DNA of 64,000 nt from a bacterium (GCA_021372615.1 JAJFUB010000022.1:1-64000), one strand, 5' to 3'. Counted from the stretch's first letter, positions 8,277 through 17,787 are shown. The notes: generated by a model not told the origin, from the sequence alone. Translations and numbers: made by a program.

Positions 8277-9506
8277 ATGCCGGAGAACTACGAGGATGCT
8301 CTTGCAGAGCTGACGGGGGGAAGGCCCTTTGTCTTCGTCATCATGGGCTACGGGGATCGCCAGCTTCTATACGAGCGCGTCGCGGCAGTCGTCAGAGACG
8401 AGTTTGGCATCGAGTGCCTGCGCGCCGACGAGATCAAGAACGCCGGGTACGACCTGCTGTCGAAGATCCACTGGCTGATCGAGCACGCGGAGGCTGTCGT
8501 TGCCGAGATCTCTGTGACTAGCCAGAACGTGTTCTACGAGGTCGGTTACGCGGTCGCCTCCAACAAGTCCCCCCTGCTATTGGTCGAGAAGTCCAAGGCC
8601 AAGAAGATCCCCACCGACCTCAAAGGACTGGAGAAGATCGAGTACGCCTTGGACCAGGCCGGTACCGCGCGGCTCGAGCAGGAACTTGTAGCCCATCTGC
8701 GGCCCCGAGTGAAGGTCGGTGTGAACCTGCTCCGCGACATGCTGTTGGCCGAGAAGCGAGACAACAACTACATCCTCTCCAGCCCCAAGTACCCCGGGCC
8801 CGAGTGCCGCATCTGGGGGCAGGTCTATGATACCCAGACGTTCGGCGATTACCTCGCGATCCTTGGTCTGGTGTCTGCGTTCGGCTCAATGCTGGGACCG
8901 GGCAGAGGGGTGGAACTCATCTCCGCTCAGCATAGCCCGCCCGACGCGCAGGACCGCCCCTGGAACCTCTACCTGATTGGCTCGCGCAAGGTCAATCCCC
9001 TGACCGAGTCAGTGCTCAGCGAGTTGCAGAAGGGCTCCGGTCACTGGTGGTGCTTCGACCCGCTCCCGGGGGAGGAAGAGAAGGGCGACTGGCCCTCGGC
9101 GCTGTACGAGTGTGAGGGCGGTGAACGACTGTGCCGCATGGGAGTGCACTGGCAGCTGGATGAGGCGGCTTCGGGCAACCGGATACCAGTCGAAGGCCGC
9201 GGGCGCCAGAGAGCGGTTGTCTGGAAGGAAGACTACGGCCTCATCCTCCGCGGGCCCCACCCCAACCCCGCCAATGGGGGCCGGCTGGTGCTGTTCATGG
9301 CTGGTGCGCACAGCCTTGGGACGGGCGCGGCCGGCATCGCCACGACCAACCCGGAGAAGATCAAGCAGATCCGCGACATGCTGCCGCCGGGCACGCTGGA
9401 GAACAAGCAGAGCAAGTTCTGGGTGTTGGTGAAGGGCGTCGCCAACGAAGAGTACCGCCTCGACCCCGAGGGCGTCTTCATCGAGCGTGTCGGCATCATC
9501 GGCTGA
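8277..9506 (+). CDS. TIR-like / deoxyribosyltransferase-like protein with unknown C-terminal domain
   Basis: 409 residues in two parts. Residues 15-125 look like a TIR-like or nucleoside-deoxyribosyltransferase-like fold: a first strand FVFVIMG (18-24), a CLRADEI segment, then EAVVAEIS followed by N84 and YEVGYA with E88. Glu in that place is catalytic in NAD-cleaving TIR and base-exchange enzymes (family knowledge). Residues about 150-409 are an unrecognised alpha/beta region. It has two paired motifs, LYLIGSRKVNPLTE and GLILRGPHPNPANG followed by LFMAGAHSLGTGAA. GGGAGGG six bases upstream favours ATG at 8277 over 8271 and 8250. No membrane helix or signal peptide. It stands alone, convergent with the next gene; a defence or nucleotide-signal role is only a guess. 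Confidence 0.7.
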   Translation: MPENYEDALAELTGGRPFVFVIMGYGDRQLLYERVAAVVRDEFGIECLRADEIKNAGYDLLSKIHWLIEHAEAVVAEISVTSQNVFYEVGYAVASNKSPLLLVEKSKAKKIPTDLKGLEKIEYALDQAGTARLEQELVAHLRPRVKVGVNLLRDMLLAEKRDNNYILSSPKYPGPECRIWGQVYDTQTFGDYLAILGLVSAFGSMLGPGRGVELISAQHSPPDAQDRPWNLYLIGSRKVNPLTESVLSELQKGSGHWWCFDPLPGEEEKGDWPSALYECEGGERLCRMGVHWQLDEAASGNRIPVEGRGRQRAVVWKEDYGLILRGPHPNPANGGRLVLFMAGAHSLGTGAAGIATTNPEKIKQIRDMLPPGTLENKQSKFWVLVKGVANEEYRLDPEGVFIERVGIIG

Positions 9507-9547
9507 ACACGCGCGAACGTGCCGGGGCCTCGGCCGCAGGGCCATCA

Positions 9548-10558
9548 TCAGATCTCCGCGCTGCTCGCGTGCGACTCCGTCGCCTCGCGCGACCTCAGGG
9601 CATCGCCGTGAGACATCGCGTCCAGGATCCCCCTGACCTCGAACGCCATCGGCACCAGCAGCAGCGGGAGGTAGTAGTGGTGGGAGAAGGGGGCGAAGAG
9701 GAGGGCCGCCGCCGCCACCCATGAGGCCTGGATCTGCGGGGGGCGCCGCCGCATGAGCCACGCCACCAGCCCCGGGAAGACGAGGAACATCCCCATCAGG
9801 AACACCCGCCCCCAGGAGGGCAGGGCCGTGTAGCCTGCCAGGCGCAGCGGCAGCAGGCCCAGGGAGGTGTTCATGTTGCCGAAGATCAGCCCGTACATCG
9901 TGTTCTGCGAGTAGCGCATCCACTGCCCGTAGCTGTCCACCCCACAGACCAGCGCCCCCAGCGCCCCCCCGATGAGCAGCGCCCCGGCTGCCGTCGGGAT
10001 GAGGCGACGCGGCTGTCGCCAGGCCATGACCGCCAGCGGCCACGCCGCGAAGGGCTTCACCAGCAGCGATACCCCCAGTAGCACGCCGGGCGCCACCCCC
10101 GCCATCGCCAGCGCGAACAGTAGTTGCAGCAACTCCTCGATCTGGCCCGACATGACGCTGAAGTATACCCCGGGCGTCATCATGGCCACAAAGCCCGCCC
10201 CGAGCACGCCCCGCCACGTCACGCGGCCGTTCACGATCCACGCCAGCGTCGCCGCAATGCCCCAGAAGCACGCGAAGGCTAGCACGAAGAACACGCGCAC
10301 AATGCTCTCGGTGGGCAGCGCCCCCAGAGGCCCCAGCAGGGCCGCGAAGAAGGGCGAGTACAGGAACGGCATGGGCTGGCCGTCGGGAGCCTGGACGTCG
10401 CCGGTTGGCGTCAGCGGATAGACGCCCTCGTGACGCCACACGTTCTGTGCCGCGCGCGCGTAGACGTGGGCATCCACCATCACGAACCAGCCGCTGAGGC
10501 ACTTGGGGAGCATGAAGCCGAGGTTGAGCAGCAGGTAGCCGATGAGGATGCCGGTCAC
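9548..10558 (-). CDS. GT87-family (DUF2029) membrane glycosyltransferase
   Basis: About 336 residues with 8-9 hydrophobic helices. The loop after the first helix holds the acidic motif VDAHVYARAAQNVWRHEGVYPL, followed by PFLYSPFFAALLGPLGALP, the pattern of polyprenyl-phosphate-mannose-dependent transferases of GT87. Enzymes of this kind add sugars to lipid or cell-envelope glycans at the outer face of the membrane; acceptor unknown. The start is GTG at 10558; the frame stays open further upstream without ATG, so the N-terminus is not settled. Confidence 0.7.
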   Translation of the reverse strand: MTGILIGYLLLNLGFMLPKCLSGWFVMVDAHVYARAAQNVWRHEGVYPLTPTGDVQAPDGQPMPFLYSPFFAALLGPLGALPTESIVRVFFVLAFACFWGIAATLAWIVNGRVTWRGVLGAGFVAMMTPGVYFSVMSGQIEELLQLLFALAMAGVAPGVLLGVSLLVKPFAAWPLAVMAWRQPRRLIPTAAGALLIGGALGALVCGVDSYGQWMRYSQNTMYGLIFGNMNTSLGLLPLRLAGYTALPSWGRVFLMGMFLVFPGLVAWLMRRRPPQIQASWVAAAALLFAPFSHHYYLPLLLVPMAFEVRGILDAMSHGDALRSREATESHASSAEI

Positions 10559-10716
10559 GAGTGGGGAGCCGACCAGCGGGAGTACGTGGCCCAGGAGGCG
10601 CTCGGCCTGAACGGAGCGGGGGAGGCCAGTACTCGTAGGCTGGTCGCTAATCGTTCGCCCTCGTGTCTGCAGATCGCGTGTGGTGAGCGCCGTCCCCCCT
10701 TCCCCGCCTCGGCCGG

Positions 10717-11460
10717 TCAGGCCGGCACGCCGATGGCGGCGAGGTAGACGGCGATCTCGCGCTGGCCGTCCAGGCCCAGCAGGCTGTTGACCTCGTCATC
10801 GAAGAACGCGCCGATGTTGACGCTGGCCAGCCCCAGTGCGACCGCCGCGAGCTGCGCCTGGCCGCCCATGTGCCCGGCGTCCATGTAGATGTAGCGATAG
10901 GCGCGGTCGCCGTACTTCCAGGCGCAGCGGTCCACGACCGCCCCGAAGGCCAGCACGACCGGTGCTTCGGCGCACGCGGTCTGGCCCAGGCACGCCTGGG
11001 CCAGCGGCTCAGAGAAGTCGCCCTGCGCGAGCTGCGCCAGCGTGTGGTTCCGCACCTGGTAGTGCCAGATGCCCTGGTCGCACCCCTCGACGCGGTGGGC
11101 GAAGACGTAGGTCTCATTGGGGTAGAGCGCGCCGGCCGAGGCGGAGGCGCGCAGGCCGTTGGGCCCGTTCTGGGAGGTGAGGCCCTGGATCGCCCAGAGC
11201 AACTGCGACAGGCGCGACAGCGGCAAGGTCTCGGGGGCGAAGTGACGCCACGAGCGCCGCTGGCCGATGGCCTCGAACAGCGGCATGCCGTCAACAGTCT
11301 GCGGCGCCGGCAGCTCCAGCGTCGCCAGCGGCTCCTCGTACTCCTTGAGGCGGGGCACTTCCCGGGCCCACGTGGTCAGGTTGCCCATCTCGGTGCGGGC
11401 GTACTTGGTGACGTCGTGGTACTGCGGTCCGATGCCGGGTTGGCGCATGGGCGGAGCCAC
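10717..11460 (-). CDS. SagB/ThcOx-type nitroreductase-fold oxidoreductase
   Basis: 247 residues. The FMN-dependent SagB-type core is visible: EAIGQRRSWRHFAPETLPLSRLSQLLWAIQG near the start, then SASAGALYPNETYVFAHRVEG, DRAYRYIYMDAGHMGGQAQLAAVALGLASVNIGAF and a C-terminal LLGLDGQREIAVYLAAIGVP. SagB proteins oxidise azolines in peptide toxins, but many standalone members have other, unknown substrates. No precursor peptide, cyclodehydratase or exporter is near, so a peptide-modification role is not supported here. Confidence 0.8.
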   Translation of the reverse strand: MAPPMRQPGIGPQYHDVTKYARTEMGNLTTWAREVPRLKEYEEPLATLELPAPQTVDGMPLFEAIGQRRSWRHFAPETLPLSRLSQLLWAIQGLTSQNGPNGLRASASAGALYPNETYVFAHRVEGCDQGIWHYQVRNHTLAQLAQGDFSEPLAQACLGQTACAEAPVVLAFGAVVDRCAWKYGDRAYRYIYMDAGHMGGQAQLAAVALGLASVNIGAFFDDEVNSLLGLDGQREIAVYLAAIGVPA

Positions 11461-11469
11461 CTTCCGTGA

Positions 11470-11585
11470 GGGGGTCTGTCCCCGCCGCGGACCGACGGTC
11501 CGCAGAGGGGGCTGACCCCGTTGCTGTCCCTGCCGGGGACAGACCCCTGCGGCCCGACTGCGTCGGCCCTGCGGGGTCAGTCCCC
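11470..11585. repeat. Nested palindrome block upstream of the SagB-like gene
   Basis: Three interleaved inverted repeats fill the gap. GGGGTCTGTCCCCG (11471-11484) pairs with CGGGGACAGACCCC (11534-11547). GCGGACC-GAC-GGTCCGC (11487-11503) is a tight hairpin. GGGGCTGACCCCG (about 11508-11520) nearly pairs with CGGGGTCAGTCCCC (about 11572-11585). The block separates nrdJ (ends 11593) from the SagB-like gene (starts 11460), so it could act as a terminator or be a compound mobile element. Confidence 0.75.
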
Positions 11586-11592
11586 TATGTCG

Positions 11593-13833
11593 CTACGCGC
11601 ACTGACTGTAGCCACACCCGTGGCACTTCAGGCAGCCCTCTTCGTGGGCCAGCGGGCCGCCGCATTCGGGGCAGGCGCCGACGTGGCCGAAGCTGGTGCC
11701 GTTGAAGTTCATCGTCATCTGCTTGTCCTGCGGCATGACCAGACGCTCGACGGCCTGGGCGAAGGCGTCGGCGCACGACAGGATCTTGCCGCCGCCCTGT
11801 TCCCAGGCGGGCATGTGGCAACTGATGCCCTTGAGCTGCTTGATGATGTGCTCGGACTTGATGCCCGAGCGGAAGGCTAGCGAGATCAGCCGGGCCAGGG
11901 CCTCGGTCTGCGACGAGGCGCACCCGCCCGCCTTGCCCATGTTACCGAAGACCTCGAAGGGCCCGTGGTCGTCGCTGTTGATGGTGATGTACAGGCGGCC
12001 GCAGCCGGTGGTCATGGCCCGCGTCACGCCGGTGACCTCGGTCGGGCGGGACCGGGGCTCCATCGCCGCCGGCTCCACGTCCTTCTGCTCGTAGCTCTTG
12101 CCGGTGGTCAGCACCTGGTTCTCGCGGCAGCCGTCGCGGTAGATCGTGACGCCCTTGCAGCCCAGGTCGTAAGCCAGGCTATAGACCCACGCGACCTCCT
12201 CCACAGTCGCCTCGTTGGGGAAGTTCACCGTCTTGCTGACGGCATTATCCGTCGAGCGCTGGAAGGCGGCCTGGATGCGCACGTGCCATTCGGGCGTAAC
12301 ATCGTGGGCGGTGACGAAGATGCGCTTGAGGTCATGCGGGAGGGACGCGATCTCGTGGATGCTGCCGGCGGCGGCGATCTCCTGCATCAGCTCGGGCGTG
12401 TAGCAGCCGCGCTCGCGGACCACCTGCTCAAACAGCGGGTTGACCTCCACCAGTTGCGTGCCGTCCATGACCGTGCGGGTGAAGGCCACGGCGAAGAGCG
12501 GCTCGATGCCGCTGGAGGCCCCGGCGATGATGCTGATCGTGCCGGTGGGCGCGATGGTGGTGATCGTGGCGTTGCGCAGGCGGAGGGGCTCGTCGGGCCG
12601 GTCGTAGACGCTGCCCTCCCAGTTGGGGAAGACGCCCCGCTCCTCGGCCAGCACCAGCGACGCCTTGCGCCCCTCGGCCTCGATGAAGGACATGACGGTC
12701 TCGGCCACGCCCACGGCTTCCTGGGAGTTGTAGGGGATGCCCATCTGAATGAGCAGGTCGGCGAAGCCCATCACGCCCAGGCCGATCTTGCGGTTCCCGC
12801 GCGTCATCTGCCCGATCTCGGGCAGCGGGAACTGGTTCATGTCAATGACATTGTCCAGGAAGCGCACGGCGCCATGGATGGTGGCGGCGAGCAGGTCCCA
12901 GTCCAGCTCGGCCTCCAGCAGCGGGCCCTTGGTCATGCGGGCGAGGTTGATGGAGCCGAGATTGCAGCTTTCGTACGGGAGCAGCGGCTGCTCGCCGCAG
13001 GGGTTGGTGCTCTCGATCTCGCCCAGGTTCGGCGTGGGGTTGTCGGCGTTGAGGCGGTCGAGGAAGATGACGCCGGGGTCGCCGCCTTCCCAGGCCAGTT
13101 GCACGATGCGGTCGAAGACCTCCCGGGCGTTCAGCTTCCCGGTGACCTGTCGGTTGCGCGGATTGACGAGGTCATACTCCCGGTCCTCGCGCACCGCGTG
13201 CATGAAGTCCTCGGTGGCGCCGACAGACAGGTTGAAGTTCTGCAGCTTGCTCTTGTCGCGCTTGGCCTCGATGAAGGCGACGATGTCAGGGTGGTCAATG
13301 CGCAGGATGGCCATGTTGGCGCCGCGGCGCGTGCCGCCCTGCTTGATGGCCTCGGTCGCCGAGTCGAACACGTTCATGAAGGAGACGGGGCCGCTGGACA
13401 CGCCCTGGGTCGAGCTGACGACATCCTCGGCGGGCCGCAGCCGCGAGAACGAGAACCCCGTGCCCCCCCCGCTCTTGTGGATCAGCGCGGTGTTCTTGAC
13501 GGCCTCGAAGATGCTCTCCATCGAGTCCTCGATGGGCAGCACGAAGCACGCGGAGAGCTGCTGGAACTCCCGTCCGGCGTTCATCAGCGTCGGGGAGTTG
13601 GGCATGAAGCGCAGGCTGGTCATCAGGTCGTGGAACTGCTGGGCGCGTTCCTCCACCTGCGCGGGCGTGGCGCCATAGCGGGCATCGGCCGAGGCGATGT
13701 TCTCCGCCACGCGGCGGAACATGTCGTCCGGTTGCTCGATGGGTTGCCCTTGCTCGTCCTTCTTCAGATACCGCCGCTGCAAGACTTTGAGTGCGTTGTC
13801 GGTGAGTTCGATCTCTCTGGCCGGAAGCGGCAT
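11593..13833 (-). CDS. nrdJ: Adenosylcobalamin-dependent (class II) ribonucleotide reductase
   Basis: 746 residues. It reduces ribonucleotides to deoxyribonucleotides using a cobalamin-generated thiyl radical, independent of oxygen. NPCGEQ at 277-282 holds the radical Cys279, Asn277 and Glu281. Cys96 (SACFVLP) and Cys290 (YESC) are the expected reducing pair. KSGGGTGFSFSRLRP and TGTISIIAGASSGIEP are further family signatures. The C-terminus carries a vitamin B12-dependent NrdJ tail with CPECGG, CLKC and CGYSQC cysteines, probably zinc-binding and redox relay. AGGAG precedes ATG at 13833. No class I or III enzyme is in the window. Confidence 0.96.
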   Translation of the reverse strand: MPLPAREIELTDNALKVLQRRYLKKDEQGQPIEQPDDMFRRVAENIASADARYGATPAQVEERAQQFHDLMTSLRFMPNSPTLMNAGREFQQLSACFVLPIEDSMESIFEAVKNTALIHKSGGGTGFSFSRLRPAEDVVSSTQGVSSGPVSFMNVFDSATEAIKQGGTRRGANMAILRIDHPDIVAFIEAKRDKSKLQNFNLSVGATEDFMHAVREDREYDLVNPRNRQVTGKLNAREVFDRIVQLAWEGGDPGVIFLDRLNADNPTPNLGEIESTNPCGEQPLLPYESCNLGSINLARMTKGPLLEAELDWDLLAATIHGAVRFLDNVIDMNQFPLPEIGQMTRGNRKIGLGVMGFADLLIQMGIPYNSQEAVGVAETVMSFIEAEGRKASLVLAEERGVFPNWEGSVYDRPDEPLRLRNATITTIAPTGTISIIAGASSGIEPLFAVAFTRTVMDGTQLVEVNPLFEQVVRERGCYTPELMQEIAAAGSIHEIASLPHDLKRIFVTAHDVTPEWHVRIQAAFQRSTDNAVSKTVNFPNEATVEEVAWVYSLAYDLGCKGVTIYRDGCRENQVLTTGKSYEQKDVEPAAMEPRSRPTEVTGVTRAMTTGCGRLYITINSDDHGPFEVFGNMGKAGGCASSQTEALARLISLAFRSGIKSEHIIKQLKGISCHMPAWEQGGGKILSCADAFAQAVERLVMPQDKQMTMNFNGTSFGHVGACPECGGPLAHEEGCLKCHGCGYSQCA

Positions 13834-13896
13834 CGCCTGGCTCCTTGGTGTGTGGTCAGGTCTACGGCGTCGTAGCGGCGCGGCCCATGGCGCGCC

Positions 13897-16545
13897 CTAC
13901 TTGCGGCCCTTGCGGCGCGGCTTGGGCTTCTCTGCTTCCTCCGTGTCGTCACTCTCGGCCTCGGGCTCCTCCGCCATCTCCTCTGCCTCGTCGCCGAGGT
14001 CCTCCGTCTCCTCGACGTAGTCCTTCTCGTCCCCTATCTCGTCGGTCTCGTCGCCCTCCACAGTCTCCACGTCTTCGGCCGGGCTCTCCTGCGCGGTCTT
14101 GACGACCTTGGCGATGGCCCGCACCACCGTGCCCTCGTCGGGCGTGACGACCTTGACGCCCTGGGCGTTGCGGCCGGTGCGGCGGATGCCCTTGACCGGC
14201 ACGCGGATCAGCACGCCGCCCGAGGAGATGCACATCACTTCGTCGTCATTGTCCACCACACAGACGCCTACGACCGAGCCGTTGCGACTGGTGATCTTCA
14301 GGGTCATCACGCCCTGGGTGGCGCGGCCCTGGCAGCGGTACTCCGCCAGCGCCGTGCGCTTGCCCAGCCCGCGCTCGGCCACGACCAACAGGTCCCGCTC
14401 CTCGTCATGCCGGATGGACTCGGTGCAGACCAGCTCGTCGTTCTTCTGGAGCTTGATGGCCTTCACGCCGGCGGCGGAGCGTCCCATGGGTCGCACGCAC
14501 TTCTCCGAGAAGCGCAGGGCCTTGCCCATCTTGGTGGCCAGGATGATGTCCCGCGTCCCGTCGGTCCACAGCACCCACTCCAACCGGTCGTTCGGGTGGA
14601 TGGTGATGGCGATGAGGCCCTTGGCCTTCAGGTTGGTGTCGTACTGCTTGAGCGCGGTCTTCTTGATGGTGCCCAGGCGCGTGACCATGACGAGATAGCC
14701 GCCCTGGTCGAAGCTGCGCACCGGCACCCACGCCGTCACCTGCTCTCCCCCTTCCAGCGGCACGAGGTTGATGATCGGCGTGCCGCGAGCGGTGCGGCTG
14801 GCCATCGGCACCTGGTAGGCCCGCAGCCGGTACACGCGGCCCTGGTTGGTGAAGACCAGGATGAGGTGGTGCGTCGTGGCGACGAAGATGTCGCGGACGC
14901 TGTCCTCCTCCTTCTTCGACAGGGCCACGACACCCCGCCCGCCCCGGTTCTGCAGCCGGTACGTGTCCAGCGGCATGCGCTTGATGTACCCGTCGCGGGT
15001 GATGGTGATTGCCATGTCCTCGCGGGCGATGAGGTCCTCGGTGTTGATGTCCTCGGCCTCATCCGCGATGATCTTGGTCCGGCGATCGTCGCCGAGCTCC
15101 TTGGCCAGCGCCCGCAGCTCGTCCTTGATGACCTCGTACTTCCGCTCCTCGGAGGCGAGGATCGCTTCGTACTCGGCGATGCTGTCAGCCAGTTCGCCGG
15201 CTTCCTTCTCCAGGTCAATGCGCGACAGGCGGGTGAGCTGGCCCAGTTGCATGGACAGGATCGCTTCCGCCTGCAACTCGCTGAACTCGAAGGTGTCCAT
15301 CAGGGCCTGGCGGGCCGCGGCGCGGTTGTCGCTCTGGCGCACGATGGCGATGACTTCGTCAATGACGTTGATGGCCTTGAGCAAGCCGGCCACGATGTGC
15401 TCGCGCGCCCGGGCCTTGGCCAGCAGGAACTGCGTGCGCCGCGTGACGACAGCCAGGCGGTGCTGCAGATAGGTCTGCATCAGCTCCTTCATCGAGCACA
15501 GCTTCGGCACCAGCGCGTCGCCCTTGGACACCAGCGCCATCATGTTCGCGCTGAAGTTGGTGCGCAGCGCCGTGCGCTTGTAGAGCTGGTTGAGCACGAC
15601 GTTGGCGTTGGCCTCGCGCTTGAGTTCGATGACCACGCGCATGCCCCGGCGGTCCGACTCGTCGCGCAGGTCGCTGATCCCCTCGAGCTTCTTGCTCTCC
15701 ACGAGCTTGGCGATCTGCTGGATGAGCGCCGACTTGCCCACCTGGTAGGGCAGCTCGGTGACGATGATGGCATAGCGGCTGCGGTCCAGCGGCTCGATGA
15801 CCGCCCGGGCCTGCATGACGACGGAGCCGCGGCCGGTGGCGAAGTACTCGCGGATGCCCTTGGTGCCCAGGATCAGCCCGGCGGTGGGGAAGTCGGGCCC
15901 GTGGATGTAGCGCATGAGCCCGCGGGCGTCCAGCTCCGGGTTCTCGATCAGCGCGATCAGCCCGTCCACCACCTCATTGAGGTTGTGGGGCGGGATCTCG
16001 GTCGCATAGGCCACGGCAATCCCCGAGGCGCCGTTGCACAGCAGGTTGGGGAACTTGCCCGGCAGGACCTGGGCCTCGTCCTTGCTCTCGTTGTAGTTCG
16101 GCTGCCAGTCCACCGTGTCCATGTCCAGGTCGGCCAGCAGCGCCATGGCGACGCGCGACAGCCGCGCCTCGGTGTAACGCGGGGCGCCGGCGGGGTCGCC
16201 GTCCACCGAGCCGAAGTTCCCCTGCGGGTCCACCTCCGGGTAGCGCGCGTTGAAGTCCTGCCCCATGCGCACGAGCGTGTCGTAGATGGACAGGTCACCA
16301 TGCGGGTGGTACGTCTTCATCGTCTCACCGACGATGGCAGCGCACTTGGTATGGGCGCGGTCGGGATACAGGCTCTCGTCGTTCATCGCCTGCAGGATGC
16401 GCCGCTGCGAGGGCTTCAGGCCGTCGCGGACATCCGGCAACGCGCGTGCCATGATGACGCTCATGGCGTAGCGCGTATAGGAGTCCGTCATCTCCTCGCC
16501 AAGTTCAATCGGCTCGATGGCCCCGGGTTGGTATTGGTCTGCCAT
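13897..16545 (-). CDS. gyrA: DNA gyrase subunit A
   Basis: 882 residues. Catalytic Tyr124 lies in APRYTEARL, and the C-terminal wheel begins with a GyrA box QNRGGRG (consensus QRRGGRG), which marks gyrase rather than topoisomerase IV. The quinolone-contact loop reads [10 protein letters not shown]: position 85, equivalent to E. coli Ser83, is Leu, while the acidic residue at the Asp87 equivalent is kept. The C-terminal tail (about 810-882) is very acidic and ends in a basic [12 protein letters not shown] at 16545 is chosen by homology to the family start ([23 protein letters not shown]). Lies two genes downstream of gyrB on the same strand. Confidence 0.96.
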   Translation of the reverse strand: MADQYQPGAIEPIELGEEMTDSYTRYAMSVIMARALPDVRDGLKPSQRRILQAMNDESLYPDRAHTKCAAIVGETMKTYHPHGDLSIYDTLVRMGQDFNARYPEVDPQGNFGSVDGDPAGAPRYTEARLSRVAMALLADLDMDTVDWQPNYNESKDEAQVLPGKFPNLLCNGASGIAVAYATEIPPHNLNEVVDGLIALIENPELDARGLMRYIHGPDFPTAGLILGTKGIREYFATGRGSVVMQARAVIEPLDRSRYAIIVTELPYQVGKSALIQQIAKLVESKKLEGISDLRDESDRRGMRVVIELKREANANVVLNQLYKRTALRTNFSANMMALVSKGDALVPKLCSMKELMQTYLQHRLAVVTRRTQFLLAKARAREHIVAGLLKAINVIDEVIAIVRQSDNRAAARQALMDTFEFSELQAEAILSMQLGQLTRLSRIDLEKEAGELADSIAEYEAILASEERKYEVIKDELRALAKELGDDRRTKIIADEAEDINTEDLIAREDMAITITRDGYIKRMPLDTYRLQNRGGRGVVALSKKEEDSVRDIFVATTHHLILVFTNQGRVYRLRAYQVPMASRTARGTPIINLVPLEGGEQVTAWVPVRSFDQGGYLVMVTRLGTIKKTALKQYDTNLKAKGLIAITIHPNDRLEWVLWTDGTRDIILATKMGKALRFSEKCVRPMGRSAAGVKAIKLQKNDELVCTESIRHDEERDLLVVAERGLGKRTALAEYRCQGRATQGVMTLKITSRNGSVVGVCVVDNDDEVMCISSGGVLIRVPVKGIRRTGRNAQGVKVVTPDEGTVVRAIAKVVKTAQESPAEDVETVEGDETDEIGDEKDYVEETEDLGDEAEEMAEEPEAESDDTEEAEKPKPRRKGRK

Positions 16546-16564
16546 GGTGATCCTTCGGAATGGC

Positions 16565-16652
16565 GAAGTGTGAAGGCAGGATGATGAAGGATGAAGCACG
16601 GCGCAACGTGACTGGCGCCCGACTCATCGTTCAGCCTTCACACTTCATCCTT
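16565..16652. repeat. Inverted clusters of heptanucleotide repeats
   Basis: On the left (16565-16599) five 7-base units run without gaps: GAAGTGT, GAAGGCA, GGATGAT, GAAGGAT, GAAGCAC. On the right (16631-16652) the reverse complement reads GGATGAA, GTGTGAA, GGCTGAA. The arms share a perfect 13-base inverted repeat (16565-16577 with 16634-16646) and an alternative 10-base one. The block lies in the gap upstream of gyrA. A second inverted heptad block with different units lies at 39494-39631. Confidence 0.75.
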
Positions 16653-16657
16653 AGTCG

Positions 16658-17617
16658 CTACAACTCCATTGTCACCGTCGGCACGCAGTACAGCCGCGCC
16701 GGCCCCCACGTGTTCGTCACCTTCACGGCCAGCGCGTTGCGGCCGTGGTGCAGCTTGTCGGTCAGGTCCGTCTCGAACGGCACGTACGACTGCTCCGGCC
16801 GCTTCTGCACCGCGAGCAGCTTGCCGTTCACGTACAGTTCGTAGCTGTCATCGCCCAGGACCGTGAGGCTCCCGGCGACGGGCAGGCCGTCCACCGCCAG
16901 CACCTTGCGGAAGTACGCCGTCGCGAAGTCGCCGATGTCGGTAGGTGTGGTGACACAGGCGTAGCTCTGGTCCTCGACGACGATGTCCGGCGCGCGGTCC
17001 GCCACGGCCGCCGCCCACCGGCGGTCATCGAAGCCCGAGGCCGTCCACAGCCGGCCGGGCTTCCGGGCGCAGCGCCAACCGGTCCTGTCGCCCCACGTCT
17101 GCGTGATCTCCCCCACCACCAGCAGCCCGTAGCCCCAGGGGGCGATGTCGGTGGCCTCGACGCCGATCACATTGGCCCCCGGATGCAGGACCGCGGCGAC
17201 ATCAAAGCGCCGGGTCTGGCCGGCGCGCTTCTCCTCGCCGATCAGTTGCCCGTTGACGAACAGCCTGAACTGGTCGTCGGCGCATACCTTGAGCATCGCC
17301 GCGGTGGGCTTGTTGTCCAGCGTCAGCGTCCGGCGGAAGTACACCGGGTGCATCCGGTTGGCCCCGGCGGGGTGCCACATGAAGCGGTGGCGGGCCTGCT
17401 GCGCGGGCGTCATCCACGAGGGGTAGCCTGCCGGGATGTCATACGTCACGTGCACCCAGCCCCGCGCGTCATAGCCCGGCGCGCTCCAGCCCTCCGCCGC
17501 GGAGGTGGAGCACAGCCAGCGCTGGGCCAGCTCGCGGGGCATGGGAACGAAGGTCTGGGCACAGGCGGCGGTTGTGAGCAGTACGATGACCGGGCTGATG
17601 AAGGCTCGTTGCCACAT
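16658..17617 (-). CDS. Secreted protein with two galactose-binding-like (jelly-roll) domains
   Basis: 319 residues with a signal peptide (hydrophobic 9-19, likely cut after AACA at about 20). Two similar beta-rich modules follow, around 80-160 and 225-315. Each holds the pattern Y-F-R-(K/R)...L-x-V-x-(A/G)-D-D-x-(F/Y)-x-L-(F/Y)-V-N-G typical of sugar-binding or jelly-roll modules attached to glycoside hydrolases (DDQFRLFVNGQL and DDSYELYVNGKL). No catalytic domain is present. Probably an extracellular carbohydrate-binding or accessory protein; no ligand can be named. The gene sits between gyrB and gyrA, an unusual place for it. Confidence 0.7.
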   Translation of the reverse strand: MWQRAFISPVIVLLTTAACAQTFVPMPRELAQRWLCSTSAAEGWSAPGYDARGWVHVTYDIPAGYPSWMTPAQQARHRFMWHPAGANRMHPVYFRRTLTLDNKPTAAMLKVCADDQFRLFVNGQLIGEEKRAGQTRRFDVAAVLHPGANVIGVEATDIAPWGYGLLVVGEITQTWGDRTGWRCARKPGRLWTASGFDDRRWAAAVADRAPDIVVEDQSYACVTTPTDIGDFATAYFRKVLAVDGLPVAGSLTVLGDDSYELYVNGKLLAVQKRPEQSYVPFETDLTDKLHHGRNALAVKVTNTWGPARLYCVPTVTMEL

Positions 17618-17644
17618 GAGAGGTCACGTCCGGTTCCCGTCCTG

Positions 17645-17787
17645 GGCCGGCGAGACGCCGGCACTGATCAGTACAGAGGGGCCTCGGCCGGCGGGACGCC
17701 GGCACTGCTCGGTCAGGACGGCCCTTGGCCGGCGAGACGCCGGCACTGGTCGGGAGGAGGGTCCTGGGCCGGCGGGACGCCGGCACT
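17645..17787. repeat. Four-copy array of a 41-base unit with a palindromic core (family K)
   Basis: The 21-base core GGCCGGCG-R-GACGCCGGCACT occurs at 17645, 17686, 17727 and 17767, so the period is 41, 41 and 40 bases. Only the loop base R alternates (A, G, A, G). The 20-base spacers are related to each other (TCGG and CGGCCCT recur), so this is a diverged tandem array and not a CRISPR. It lies between gyrB and the secreted protein gene. Confidence 0.9.

Noticed and set aside
10717-11460. Azoline-peptide (RiPP) biosynthesis locus around the SagB-type gene
   Set aside because: No precursor peptide, cyclodehydratase, protease or exporter is next to it; neighbours are nrdJ and a glycosyltransferase.
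11965-13875. Long plus-strand open frame (636 codons) opposite nrdJ
   Set aside because: It is the complement of an obviously real gene; high G+C removes stops on the other strand, and the sequence resembles no protein.
14407-16584. Long plus-strand open frame (725 codons) opposite gyrA
   Set aside because: Antisense shadow of gyrA with His/Gly/Asp-rich nonsense composition.
17645-17787. Regular repeats with about 20-base spacers, resembling a CRISPR array
   Set aside because: Only four copies, spacers are similar to each other, the core is a strong palindrome, and there is no cas gene in the window.
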